Source: Multifurca ochricompacta (taxonomy: Eukaryota > Basidiomycota > Agaricomycetes > Russulales > Russulaceae). From it: a stretch of 64,000 nucleotides of DNA. Shown here in pieces: positions 46,469 through 58,702 of the stretch. Numbering within the stretch: the first letter of the stretch is position 1; each line of letters starts with the position of its first letter. The translations under genes and the position numbers were made by a program. Location of the stretch: positions 248,001 to 312,000 of the forward strand of contig WTXG01000021.1 in NCBI GenBank assembly GCA_022496185.1, written 5' to 3'. The notes beneath the pieces were generated by a model, which searched no databases, had not been told where the DNA came from, and saw only the letters and a list, made by a program, of their open reading frames with translations.

Positions 46469-47593
46469 TTAAGTTGAGTCTCCCCCACCATGGCTTCATC
46501 TAGCAGAAGCCAGACCTTGCACAACAAAGAACTCATCAACCGCTGAGACAAGGATAATCTTTCACAACAAGTCCTTGGCTCTGCTGTCTGGAAAGACTTT
46601 GAAACTGAGTTTGGATACTACATCTATCACAACAACCAGTACCAGCCTGTTGAATATGACAAAGAGAAACAGGTTTGGTACTGTATCCATTACTCTAGGA
46701 GCCACCATTCCTGGGTTACTACAGGACCTGTCCCACCAGAATACGGCTTAGGGCCTTGGAGAGAGAATCCTCCAGCTATCATCACCGATTCAGAACCAGA
46801 AGAATATATCGATGAAAGCAGTGAAGATGCACAAGTCATAGCCACTAGTTTTATGGCTCCAACAGTTGCACCCAAGAGTACCATGTTCAGAACATCTGCT
46901 TTGGTCTCTCCCCAGATCACATGGCAAACCTCAGACACCCCAACCATCACCCACCCAATCATGTCCACCATTGCCACACAATTACCCAACCCCACTCCAG
47001 TTGTCCCAGCACCAAACCTCCCTCCCCCATCAGGACACCTTACAGGAGTCCTGCCAACCACCTTCATGGGTGATTGTTCTCAAAGCAAAAAGTTCATGCT
47101 TGAGTTTGAAACATTCAAAAACTTCAACCATGATGTCCCACAGATTGTGAACCCCTTCCAACATACCAACCTCTTCCTCTCACTTATCAGAGGGGATACC
47201 ATAGATGACTGGACAATGGAGCAGATAGAATGGCTGAATGATAGGATCACAGCTGGAACCAGAACCACAGATGAGGATCTGTGGGATATAGTGGCACAAA
47301 GGTTCAAAGATGCCTTTACAGATGGGCAAGCCAAGCAGAAGGCTGCCAGAGAATTAAAGACCCTAAAAATGGAGAGAGGGGATTTGGATGGTTATGTAGC
47401 CAAATTCTGCAACTTGGCCAAGTGAGCAGGGTACAATGTGAATGAAGAGGCAATGCTTGACCTCTTCTCCCAGGGATTACCTAACCCCCTGGTAAAGAAT
47501 ATCATCCAATTCCATCACCCTGAGTCATGGAGCCAGTGGACAAACACTGCCAGGAGACAGCAGCAGGATTATTTAGACTTCCAGACACACTTC

Positions 47594-48503
47594 TGTAATG
47601 GGTGAAGCTCCATGTACACTTAGTAACAAAGAAGGGCAAAGGTTGGTGACCTAAGTTGTTGGGCATACCATGGAGGCAAACGTCACACATCAAGCAATGA
47701 CCAGGAACTGTGTCACCCACTGTGGTTTATTCAACCACGATGACGGCGTTCTGAAACTGGAAGAAGCTGCAGCCCCAAGAGGACAAGATCCAAAGGATCG
47801 AGTCACACAGGGAGGCAGTGTACCATTAGCACTATGTATCGAACTCGTGTAGACAGTTACTCACCTGCAGCCCCAAGAGGACAAGATGGGGGGCTACAGG
47901 CTGTTACAGGGGGTCTTATATACATTTCTCAGTATAACGAGGTAAGCAGTGGGTGTAAGCAAGAATCAGCAAGTATCAGTCAGCTGTATTGCTGACTGAG
48001 CCTTATCTTTGTGATTCGTAAGCTGCTTTACTCTGCTGACTGATCATGCTCCACAGTGTGATGTCATAATGATGTCACTGTGGAGTAGATAACTGATATG
48101 TAGTCTAGCCCTTTGGTCTGGAACACGTCTATCTACTGATACATGTGATTCTGTGCTAAAAATGGCCATGGCCCAACCTGGGCCCTTATCTAGAGCTCCA
48201 CTTACCTAGAACCTTCTAGGCTGGACTCCTCTTATCTTGATAACAGCTCCACTTGGTCTAGAACTGTCTAGGCTGTGGAGCCTTTGCCTATTGTGGTAAA
48301 CACAATAGAAAGTCGACTTGTTATTGTTGAGTGGCTCTTTGTGCTGACTAAGCAGCATGTGACTATTACATGTGACTTGGTCACATGATCCATGTCATGA
48401 CTACATTCCCATGATCACATGTTGAGACTGCTGGGTAATCTTCCCACAGTCATGTGATCCAAAAGGGAGAAAATAAAAGGAAAAATAAGGTAGAGCTGTG
48501 ACA
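47594..48503. repeat. solo LTR (family D), 910 bp, TSD acttc
   Basis: TGTAATGGG to AGCTGTGACA, with acttc at 47589-47593 and 48504-48508. CTGCAGCCCCAAGAGGACAA occurs twice (near 47766 and 47864). No coding content. Confidence 0.82.
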
Positions 48504-48924
48504 ACTTCGGTGTGGACACAAAAAAGGGTAAAACCCATGATCAATGGAAGGCAGCATTTGGAGTAAAGCCTGTGACCTCACAAGACCCAAACACCATGGA
48601 CACATTGGCAGATTGCACTCAGGCTTGTGCAGCGCTCACTGACGATGAAAAGAAGTCCCTTATGAAAGAAGGGCACTGCTTCCACTGCTGGGCCCAAGGG
48701 CACATGTCGTGATTCTGTCCAAAGAGGACAGCTCATGCTGCTGAAGCCACTGTAGCAACCATTTCCACCACCACCTCTGCCACTCCACCACCCACTCCCA
48801 CTAAAGAAAACCCACCGACAGTGTCAAAGACCAAAGAGCAGAAGGCAGAAGCCATTTGGGAACACATGATGAATGAGGATGAGGTGGTTCATGCCTTGTT
48901 GGTTGATAAGGCCTTTGGCCACAA

Positions 48925-48934
48925 GGATTTTTGA
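48925..48934 (+). promoter_or_regulatory. candidate -1 ribosomal frameshift site, gypsy A
   Basis: In the gag frame it reads G GAT TTT TGA. The gag stop follows the heptamer at once, and pol continues in the -1 frame as GFLIGSTP. An identical arrangement occurs at 56830-56839. Confidence 0.55.
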
Positions 48935-51900
48935 TTGGCTCGACCCCATCAGCCTGGGCAAGAGCATTCCATGTAACTTCTGTGTACACTAGTCATTTCA
49001 AGTCTCTGAAAATACCAGTACATTTTGAAACCAAGCAGAAGATGGCCAACAGATGAATCTTGATTGATTCAGGAGCAACCAACAACTTCATCAGTCAAAG
49101 GCTCCAGAGGACATTAGGACTGGGGACACAGTTACTTCCCCAGGAGAAAAACATTTGGAATATAGATGAAATGGCTAACAAAGCTGGGAAAATCACGCAT
49201 TGCTGTGATTTGGAAGTACAGGTCAGAGAATGGACTAAACAACTCCATTTCCTCATCATGGACCTGGGTGACGAAGACATGGTTTTGGGGTATCCATGGT
49301 TGGCTGCATTCGAACCAAAGATTAACTGGGCAGAAGCAACGATGGACAAAGAATTCTACCTGGTCCTCATTACATCTTTGGGGTACAACTATGCTGCATG
49401 ACACCCTCTGACCCATGCTATCATCATGAGATTGGCTGTCACCTGGAGTGATATAGAACCTGTGGATCAGGTGTACTGTTATGTTATGAAGGCATCAGAG
49501 CTGGCTCAAGCAGAGGCACAGAAGAACCTGGAAAAGACATTTGAGGAGGTGGTCCCCAAAGAATACCATCAACATCAAAAAGTTTTCTCAGAAGAAGAGT
49601 CGCAGCACTTTCCCCCTTCTCGGCCATGGGATCATGCCATTGACTTTGTCCTGAACACCCCACAAGCAGTTGACTGTAAGATCTACCCACTGTCTCAGCC
49701 TGAGAAGGAAGTGCTTTCAACTTTCTTGGAAGAACATTTGGCTAAAGGATATATCCAACCATTGAACTCTCCTTATGCTTCACCCTTCTTCTTCATTAAA
49801 AAGAAGGACAGAAAGTTACGACCAGTACAGGATTACCGACAGATCAATGAGCTTACGGTGAAAAACAACTACCCACTTCCCCTGATATCTGAAATCATCG
49901 ATAAAATGCACAACAAGGCCTTATTTTCCAAAATGGACATTCGCTGGGGATACAATAATATCTGCATTCAAGACGGTGACCAGCCCAAGGTCACCTTCAA
50001 AACCAACCAAGGACTTTTTGAACCCAACATAATGTTCTTTGGTGTAACATTTTGATCCTTTGACTGTCTTTGTTTTTCTTTCTTAAACTACCCAATGAGC
50101 TATCTACTGATCATCTGATTACAGAAGGGTTCAACCCCCTCTGTATGAGATCTAGCCCCCATATTTACCTTCTCCATGATGCAAGTATACTTATCTATGA
50201 TATCATCTGTGACACAGCTATGATCTCATTTATTATTTACTTGTCCTTACTACTGGCTAGACTCTTTCCTAAATAGCTCCCACATCATGTATTTAAGCCT
50301 GCCCAACTAAAGGGAACAGACCTAAAGTCTGTTCTCCTGTGTTCAATTCAGGTGTTCAGAACTCACTGTGAAATTCCCTTGAACTCTTTAAGTTGCGACT
50401 TAAAGAGCCTTCGAACCCCAGAAACTTGTAGCAGGACCGTTGCATCACTGCTTGACTCCGCATCTCGCATGTGCCCCTCTTGAGTCAGTGGGTTAGACGT
50501 TATCTTGATCACCCTCTTGATCTTGATAGCTTGACTGGTCTTGACTGCTGTCTTGGCCTTGATTTCTCCTGATCAGTCTTGATAGGAGAACTTGCTTTGG
50601 ATCACCTTGGATCCCGAACGATGACTTGACACAGCACACACCTAGCTGTGACATTTGGTCTGACCAATTTGCCAGCAACCTTTCAGTCAATGATGAATCA
50701 TATCTTCTGCAACCTTATCCTCACAGAAGAAGTAGTTGTATATATGGACAATATCCTAGTAGCCACCAGAGACAACCTTCACCACCACTGAACCTGAGTT
50801 CATGAAGTACTTGACATCCTGACAAAATACGACCTCTATCTAAAGCCAGCCAAGTGCTCCTTTGAACAGACCAGTGTCGAATATTTGGGTGTTATCCTAG
50901 AAGGAGGCCAAGTGCGTATGGACCCTGTAAAGGTGCAAGGTATTCGGGATTGGTCAACTCCCCAGTGCACCAAAGATGTCAGATCATTCATCAGTTTTTG
51001 CAACTTCTACCGGTGTTTCATCAAAGGATTCTCTGCCATTGCCAGACCACTTAATGATCTATTGAAAAAGGACATGCCTTGGCATTGGGACACACCACAA
51101 CAAGAAGCATTCAAGCGAATAAAGACAATCATCAGTTCTGAGCCTGTCCTCATCCAACCAGACCTGGAAAAACCTTTTGAACTTGAAGTCGATGCCTCCA
51201 TGTATGCCAACAGGGCTGTCCTATCACAACATGATCATGCAGGAATCCTTCACCTGGTCACATTTTATTCCAAGACCTTCTCATCAGCAGAAAGGAACTA
51301 TGACATCTGGGATAGAGAATTATTGGCTATTGTAAAAGCACTATGACATTGGCAGCCATACTTGGCCGGATCCCCACACAAGACTGTCATTTATACTGAC
51401 CACTCCAACCTCCTCTACTGGTGAGAACCCCATAAAATTAGTCGATGGGTGGTGCAAGAAGTCTTGGAGCTCGAAGAGTACAACTTTGTACTCAAGCATC
51501 TCCCAGGAGCCTGTAATGCACAAGCAGATGCCTTGTCTAGACCAGCCAATAGCAATGAAGGGGAGGATGACAATGATAATATCATGGTCTTACTGGAAGA
51601 TGTTTTTGCAAAAACTGCTGTCATTAGCCTCCATGATATGGATTTATGGGCCCAAGTAATGCAGAACATGAACCAAGAACTATGCAAGTCTTGGGTGGAG
51701 CTGCACAATATAAAAATGAAGAATGGCCTCTGGTGGAAAGATGGTGATCAGTTGGTTGTCACCGGTGGCAACAACGTTAAGAGGGGGGTGATCCATTTTC
51801 ACCACAACCTTCCCTCTGCAGGACACCCTGGCATTGCAAACATGTACACCCTCACCAAGCATGACTACTGGTGGCCAAACATGAAAAAGGACATGGAAGC

Positions 51901-52159
51901 ATATGTCAAAGGATGTGTGGAATGCCAAGTGAACAAAGTAAACACACACCCGAAACCGCCAGTGCTCTCGCCCATCACACCAATCACAACCACTCCCTTC
52001 CAGACCATTGCTATGGATTTTATTGTCAAATTACCACAGTCACAGGGATATGACTCAATACTTACCATCACGGACCACGATTGCTCAAAAGCCATGCTCT
52101 TCATCCCCTGTAACAAAACAATCTCAGCCAAAGGAGTCACCAAGCTTTATCTGGACCAC
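48926..52159 (+). pseudogene. gypsy A pol (PR-RT-RNaseH-IN), split by a solo LTR
   Basis: Protease LIDSGATNNFIS near 49065. RT has [15 protein letters not shown] near 49807 and FSKMDIRWGYNNI near 49927. It is interrupted at 50043 and resumes at 50659 with VVVYMDNILVAT, where D in the usual YMDD has become N. RNase H has FELEVDASMYANRAVL near 51178. Integrase zinc finger HFHHNLPSAGHPGIA...CVECQ near 51800-51930; core MDFIVKLP near 52014. TGA stops at 49399, 50789, 51344 and others. Truncated by gypsy B at 52159. Confidence 0.88.
50043..50653 (+). repeat. solo LTR (family E), TSD tttgg, inside gypsy A RT
   Basis: 611 bp, TGTAACATTTTG to TAGCTGTGACA. tttgg at 50038-50042 and 50654-50658. Removing it restores the RT frame. 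Contains ACAGAC-CTAAA-GTCTGT at 50316-50332. Confidence 0.88.
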
Positions 52160-52746
52160 TGTTACAAACCCCACCAAGTGCACCCCTTTTCTTCACCCTC
52201 CCCAATGCGAACCCAGCTCTCCCACCTACACTGCATTTCTTAATTACATCTCCATCCTGGGATCCATCACATGCTCTTCTTCCATCCCCATGACTTGCTC
52301 TGTATCTGTTGACCCATTGTTTACCTATGTTTACCCCCTTATCTCTCTATCTCCTTATCTCTAAGACTGGACACTTACTTAATTCCCTATAAGAAGCCAG
52401 GCTTTATGCCCTCCACTTTTGTATATTCAGGCCCACTTGACTCCATTTCCTTATCTTGTAGATGCCCATTCGATTACGTATATAAGTCCACTGTAACTAC
52501 AATGTAGACCTCAGACTCAACTTATTGAATACATTGGTGCTTGTCTTCTGGACTTTCCCTTTGGACCCTCTGACTTGTCCGTCTCAGTGCTTTTGGCACT
52601 TTCCTGCTTAACATTGTCTTAGGGAACAGCCCCTTTGACTTTGACTTGTCCCACTTAACTCCAAGAGGTCTTATTGGCTTCTTATCCAAATACACGTACA
52701 ATGCTGTCACACAAGTTGTGTGGAACGTCCTGCACCAGACATAACA
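52160..52746 (+). repeat. 5' LTR of gypsy B
   Basis: 587 bp, TGTTACAAACC to CAGACATAACA. Homologous to the LTR at 54742-55334 and to the solo LTR at 37850/43696. Confidence 0.87.
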
Positions 52747-52764
52747 TCAAGTCAAGTCTCTCAC

Positions 52765-54741
52765 CATGGCTTCCAGCCACAGTCAGACCCTCTTTTGAGA
52801 AGAACTCATCAAACGCAGAGATGAGAATAATCTTTCACAGCAAGTACTTGGCTCTGCCACCTGGAAAGACTTTGAGTCTGAGTTTGGATACTACATCTAT
52901 CACGACAGAAGATACCAACCAGTAGAATATGACAACGAGAAAAGAGTTTGGTATTGCATCTGATACTTGGACAGCTGACACTCTTGGGTCACTACAGGAC
53001 CTGCCCCACCCAAATTTGGACTAGGCCCATGGAGAGAAAACCCTCCAGCCATTGTCACAGACTCCGAACCAGAGGAGTACGTAGAAGAACCAAGTGAAGA
53101 AGAAGCACCAGCATTAGCAGCAACTATGTTTCCAGTTGCACCTGCAGTTGTCATGTTCAGAGCCCCTGCTTTGACAACTCCCCAGATATTGATACAATCC
53201 ACAAACACTGTCACCCCATCCCACCGACACATGTCTACCATTGCCGCCCAACTCCCAGACCCCGCCCCACTGGCCCCCATGGTGGCACCACCAAACATTC
53301 CTCCCCCTTCAGGACATTTGTCAGGAGTGCTACCCCAAACATTTGTTGGGGACTGCTCACAGAGCAAAAAGTTCATGTTGGAGTTCATGACCTTTAAAAA
53401 CTTCAATCATGACATCCCGCAGATTGTCAATCCATTCCAATGTGCCAATCTGTTCCTTTCCTTAATTTGAGGGGATGCAGTAGATGACTGGACCATGGAG
53501 CAGTTGGAGTGGTTAAACGAGCAGGTTGAAAGTGGGCGTCATACCATGAGTGAAGGTCTTTGGGAGACCATTGCCCAGAGGTTCAAAGATGCCTTCACGG
53601 ATGGGCAGGCCAAACAGAAGGCAGCCCGGGAATTGAAATCCCTCAGAATGGAGAAAGGAGAACTAGACACATATGTCACCAAGTTCAGAAGCCTGGCCAA
53701 TAGGGCCATGTAATGCCTGGTGCAGGCATTCAGCACAATGTGTGACGAAGTCGTGTAGCAAAACTACAAAGTCAAGTGTACACTGTCTTTCAAGTGCATG
53801 GAGGTTGGATGAGAAGTCAATACTCAGGAGCTAATCCCCAAGTACTGGTGAGCGGAGAGTGCCAGAAGCACTGAGATGAATCAAGAGTCAGGTCTTAGAG
53901 ATCACCCAGAAGGTAATGCACCAAGTCAATTAAGAAGTCAAGTCTAAGGCATACAGGGCTACCTAGGTGGGCCTTATATATGTAATAGAGGTCGGGGTCT
54001 GAATCGGAGTACAGTACTTGGCATGTCAACAAAGTCATAATGTAACTAAAAGGGGAAATGGGGCCAGAGTGGGTCAGATGAGAATATACCTAGACGTATC
54101 TGGTATAGTCACGATTCTGGTGGGAAAATATGTAAGAGTCCTGATGTAAAGTATGAGTCATAGATAAGCACAGCCCAGGTCAAAGATAAGGAACAAATAT
54201 GTACAAAAGGAGGTGCAACTGCAGTCAACAAGGATCAAACAAGGTCAAACAACAAGTCACAAGGCACAAATGAAGGAAAAAGATGACATAGTGGGGTTCA
54301 TAACAGGCCAGCTATGACACAGATGAAGAGGCAATGCTAGACCTCTTTTCACAAGGACTACCCAACCTGCTGGTTAAAATATTATCCAGTTCCACCACCC
54401 TCATGACTGGGACAGTTGGGTTGATGCTGCCTGATGACAGCAGCAGGATTACCTCAACTTCCAGACATGCTTTGGAGTCAACACCAAAAAGGGAAAAATT
54501 TGAGATCAGTGGAAGGCTGCTTTTGGAGTGAAGCCTGCACAGCACACCCAGTGGGATCCAAATGCTATGGATACCTCTGCGGACCGAGCCCGAGCCCAGG
54601 CAATGCTTATGGAAGATGAGCAGCAGACACTGATGAAAGAAGGGTGATGCTTTCGTTGCAAAGCATTGGGACATATGTCTTGGGACTGTCCAAGAAGGGA
54701 GCATGTGTCACAACAGCAACCACTATGCCAGAAGCCCCTGC
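52765..54741 (+). pseudogene. gypsy B gag, split by a solo LTR
   Basis: ATG 52765. Gag core TFVGDCSQSKKFMLEFMTF near 53343; KDAFTDGQAKQKAARELKSL near 53590. It is interrupted at 53708 and resumes at 54311; zinc knuckle CFRCKALGHMSWDC near 54652. TGA stops at 52961, 52976, 53468 and about 54646. Cut off by B2. Confidence 0.85.
53709..54305 (-). repeat. solo LTR of family C (gypsy A type), TSD ggcca
   Basis: 597 bp on the minus strand, matching the 5' LTR of gypsy A. ggcca at 53704-53708 and 54306-54310. Confidence 0.9.
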
Positions 54742-55334
54742 TGTTACAACCTCTACTGTCTGTCCCTGTTTTCTTTTCACTCCCCAACGATGACCCCTCC
54801 TTGCCACCCACTTTGCACTTCTCAATCACATCTCCATCCTGGGATCCATCACGTGCCCTACTTCCATCCCCGTGACCTGCTTTGGACTTGTTGACGTACT
54901 GTATACCTATGTTTGACCCTTTGACTCTTATCTCGCTATCTCCTTATCGTTATGACTGGACACTTACTTAATACCCTATCAGAAGCTAGACTTTACGCCG
55001 TCCGCTTCCGTATATTTGGGCCCACTTGACTCCGTGTCCTTATCTCGTAGACGCCCATCGAGTTACGTATATAAGTCCACTGTAGCTACCTTGTAGACCT
55101 CAGACTTGACTTATTGAATACATCGGTGCCTGTCTTCTGGATGTCCCCTTTGATCTCTGACTCAGTTGTCTCAAGTACTTCTGGTACTTTTCCGCTCAAC
55201 ATCGTCTTAGGGAAGCGCCCCTTTGACTTTGACTCATCCCACCTCATCTCCAGGAGCCTTATTGGTTTCTTACCCGAATCCACGAACCGCGCTGTCACAC
55301 AAGTCGTGTGGAACGTCCCGCACCGGGCGTAACA
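54742..55334 (+). repeat. 5' LTR of gypsy B2
   Basis: 593 bp, TGTTACAACC to GGCGTAACA, homologous to 52160-52746. TATATAAGTCC near 55069 is a TATA-like box before the presumed transcript start. Confidence 0.88.
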
Positions 55335-55352
55335 TCAAGTCAAGTCTTCATC

Positions 55353-56839
55353 GTGGCTTCCAGCCGCAGTCAGACCTTGTTTAAAGAGAGCTCATCAAAC
55401 GAAGAGACGAGAATAATCTTCACAGCAGACACTTGGTTCTGCGCCTGGAAAGATTTTGAGTCCAAGTTTGGATACTACGTTATCACGACGGAAGATACCA
55501 ACCGGTAGAATACGACGACGAGAAGAGGGTTTGTATTGTATCCGATACTCGGACGCCGACACTCTTGGGTCACTACAGGACCTGCCCCACCTGAATTCGG
55601 ATTAGGACCGTGGAGAGAGAATCCCCCGGCCATTGTCACGGACTCTGAACCAGAAGAGTACGTAGAAGAACCTAGCGAAGAAGCACTGGTATTAGCGTCG
55701 ACTACACCCCAGTTGCACCGGCAGTTGTCACGTTCAGAGCCCTGCTTTGACAATCCTCAGATATCTGTACAGTCCACCAGCACCGTCACCAAAAACAAAA
55801 AATGTCCACTATCGCCGCCCAACTCCCCGACCCAGCCCCTCCTCCTCCACCACCTCCACCAGTCATGATGCAGCCGAACATACCCCACCCTCTGGACGAC
55901 TGTCAGGGTATTACCCCAGACGTTCACCGGGGACCGCTCCCAGAGCAAGAAGTTTATGTTGGAGTTTACAACATTCAAAACTTCAACCACGATGTCCCCA
56001 GATCATTAACCCTTCCAACGCGCCAACCTCTTCCTATCTTTGATACGAGGGATGCAGTAGATGACTGGACATGAACAACTGGAGTGGCTAAACGAACAAG
56101 TTGAAAGTGGTCGTCGCACCACTAGTGAAGTTCTCTGGGAAACTATCGCCCAGAGATTCAAAGATGCATTTACGGACGACAGGCCAAGCAGAAGGTGCCC
56201 GAGAATTAAAGTCCTTAAGATGGAAAAGGGAGACTGGATGCCTATGTGGCCAATTCAGAAACTGGCTAACAGAGCTGGGTATGACACGGATGAAGAGGCA
56301 ACACTGGACCTCTTCTCGCAAGGATTGCCTAACCCACTGGTCAAAACATCATCCAGTTCCACCACCCCCAGGACTGGGATGCATGGGTTGATGCTGCTCG
56401 GCGACAGCAGCAAGATTATCTCAACTTCCAAACACGCTTTGGCGTTGATACCAAGAAAGGAAAGACTCGAGACCAGTGGAAGGCTGCCTTCGGAGTCAAG
56501 CCTGCCCTGCTCCTCAGAGGGATCCGAATGCAATGGATACCTCAGCTGACAGAACCAGAGCACGAGCTGCACTAACGGAAGACGAAAGGCAGACATTGAT
56601 GAAGGAGGGGAGGTGCTTTCGCTGTAAAGCACTGGGCCATATGTCAAGAGAATGCCCGAAGAAGGAGTACGAGTGGCAGAGGCAACGGTTGCGCCTATCC
56701 ATAACACCCGCCCACCATCGATAAAAAGACACCAACAAAAGAAGAGAAGGCGCAGGAAATATGGGCAAACATGATGAAGGAGAGCGAGGAAGTGCGGGCC
56801 ATCTTGGTAGAGAAGGCCTTTGCCAAAAAGGATTTTTGA
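55353..56839 (+). pseudogene. gypsy B2 gag with many one-base deletions
   Basis: Same gag as in A and B, but the expected start ATG reads GTG (55353) and the frame changes repeatedly. Examples: AGAGCCCTGC where B has AGAGCCCCTGC (about 55733), and losses near 55555 and 56175. The zinc knuckle CFRCKALGHMSREC is intact near 56614. Ends with TGA 56837-56839. Confidence 0.8.
56830..56839 (+). promoter_or_regulatory. candidate -1 ribosomal frameshift site, gypsy B2
   Basis: G GAT TTT TGA in the gag frame, as at 48925-48934. Pol is open in the -1 frame on both sides (from about 56761). Confidence 0.58.
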
Positions 56840-58042
56840 TTGGCTCTACCCCCGTCGGCTGGGCACGAGCATTACATGTAACCTCTGTGTATACTAGTCG
56901 CTTCAAGTCATTGAAAATACCAGTGCATTTCGAGACTACACAGAGGACGGCCGACCGTGACATCCTGATTGATTCAGGAGCCACCGATAACTTCATCAGC
57001 CCACGAATGGCAAGAACCATGGGCTTGGGGATGCTGGAACTCCCCAGGAAAAGAACATTTGAATATAGACGGAACGGCCAATAGAGCTGGAAGGATTACC
57101 CATTACACCGACCTTAATGTCCAAGTAGGGGAAAGGATGAAGGCAATTCGCTTCCTTGTCACCAACCTAGGAAGTGAAGATCTAATCTAGGATACCCTTG
57201 GTTGGCTGCATTCGAACAAAGATCAATTGGAGTGACGCAACCATGGATAAGGACTATTACCCAGTTCTTATTACATCATTGGGGTACGATTATGCCATTC
57301 GACATACCAAAGGTATCAAAGGCCGAAGAGGAGGATGCAGGGCACTGTTATGTCACGAAGCATCAGAACTGGCCCAAAGGGCAGCAGAGGGACACACAGA
57401 AAAGACTTTTGAAGAAGTAGTACCGGAGGTTTACCACCGACACTGGAAGGTGTTCTCAGAGAGGAGTCACAACGTTTCCCGCCTACGCGACCTTGGGATC
57501 ATGCTATTGAATTCACGCCTGATACCCCATTGCCATTGACTGCAAAATTTATCCATTATCCCAGAAAGAACAAGAAGCACTCACAGCGTTCCTTGAAGAA
57601 CATCTCGCAAAAGGATACATTCGCCCGTCAAAGTCGCCATACGCGTCACCTTTCTTCTTCATCAAGAAGAAAGACGGGAAACTTCGACCTGTTCAGGACT
57701 ACCGACGGATAAATGCCCACACCATAAAGAACGCCTATCCCCTTCCCCTCATCTCCGAACTCATCGATACCATGAGAGACAAGTCCCTATTCTCCAAGAT
57801 GGATGTCCGGTGGGGATACAACAATATTAGGATTAAGGAAGGAGATCAGTGCAAAGTGGCGTTCAAAACCAACCAGGGACTCTTCGAGCCAAACGTCATG
57901 TTCTTCGGTCTCACCAACTCACCTGCCACCTTCCAATCTATGATGAACCACATCTTCCGCGATCTTATCCTCACGGGCGAAGTAGTGGTGTACATGGACG
58001 ACATCCTTGTGGCTACAACAGACAATTTGGTCCATCACCGAG

Positions 58043-58558
58043 TGTCACAGTTAGGTGCGGAACTGTGTCGGGGATCGTGTGGGAGCTAGCCTCCCAAGTC
58101 GTGTCAAGATAAGTCAAGGCTCTAGGTCACAGCAAAGTCAAGTTCTGGTCAAGCCCATGATGAAGTCAGAGGGCACGCGCGTGAGATTCGAGGTCGACGG
58201 CAGAGACTCTAAGTCCTGCAACAGTTCAAGATGATGAAGGCTCTCCAAGTCACATCTTGGAGAGTTCAAGTGGGGCTCTAACTGAGAGGATTCAAGGATT
58301 TCCGAAGCACCTCTGATTGAATACAAGAGAACAGACTTCGTCTGTCTCTCTACTCTAGTAGGTCTTTAATACATGTAGAACTAGCTATGTCATAGTAAAT
58401 AGAAGGTTCTAGGACTATGACATAGTATCTAAATAGTTGTGCAGTAGAATGAGCTAGAATTAAGGAGAATTAGGAGGGGTTAGGCCCTCAGTAAGCCAAA
58501 ACACCGGTGAAACACAATGTCAAGTCATTAGTAACGTCGCAGGGAGAATTCTGTCACA
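58043..58558 (-). repeat. 3' LTR of the chromodomain element
   Basis: Lacks one base each in CAACA(A)GTTC and TTTAA(A)TAC relative to the partner LTR; otherwise one C/T difference. Carries ACAGAC-TTC-GTCTGT at 58331-58345. Confidence 0.9.
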
Positions 58559-58702
58559 TTACCCCTTCAGTAGGCTGACGTTTGCCCCCAAACGTCGTTG
58601 AATGTCGGTGGCGGCAGGGTTCGTGGTCGCGGCGCGCGCGGTCGTCGAGTGGTTGTCGAGTATCGTCCAGTCGTCGTGCAGCTTGAGGGACGTCGTGTGT
58701 TG

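Larger units (their letters stand above)
46490..48934 (+). pseudogene. gypsy A gag, split by a solo LTR
   Basis: Starts MASSSRSQTL at 46490. Gag core from about 46950 includes TFMGDCSQSKKFMLEFETF, DDWTMEQIEWLND and FTDGQAKQKAARELK. It is interrupted at 47593 and resumes at 48509 with FGVDTKKGKTHDQWKAAFG. The zinc knuckle CFHCWAQGHM lies near 48680. Stops: TGA about 46544, 47423 and 48710. The true end is TGA 48932-48934 directly after the slip-like heptamer. Confidence 0.85.
45357..52159 (+). mobile_element. Ty3/gypsy element A (LTR family C), decayed
   Basis: 5' LTR 45357-46468, gag from ATG 46490, pol to 52159 where gypsy B enters its integrase. Carries three nested solo LTRs: in the 5' LTR, in gag and in RT. 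Coding frames are broken mainly by TGA stops rather than by indels. The insertion target is the copia-1 integrase. The expected TSD on the right is outside the window. Confidence 0.88.
52160..54741 (+). mobile_element. Ty3/gypsy element B, 5' part
   Basis: 5' LTR plus most of gag. Entered the integrase of gypsy A, and is itself cut at 54742 by gypsy B2. The rest would lie to the right of the window. The left TSD candidate is accac (52155-52159). Confidence 0.83.

Noticed and set aside
47670..47852. 60-codon open frame inside the 910-bp repeat
   Set aside because: Lies within a solo LTR and has no recognisable domain.
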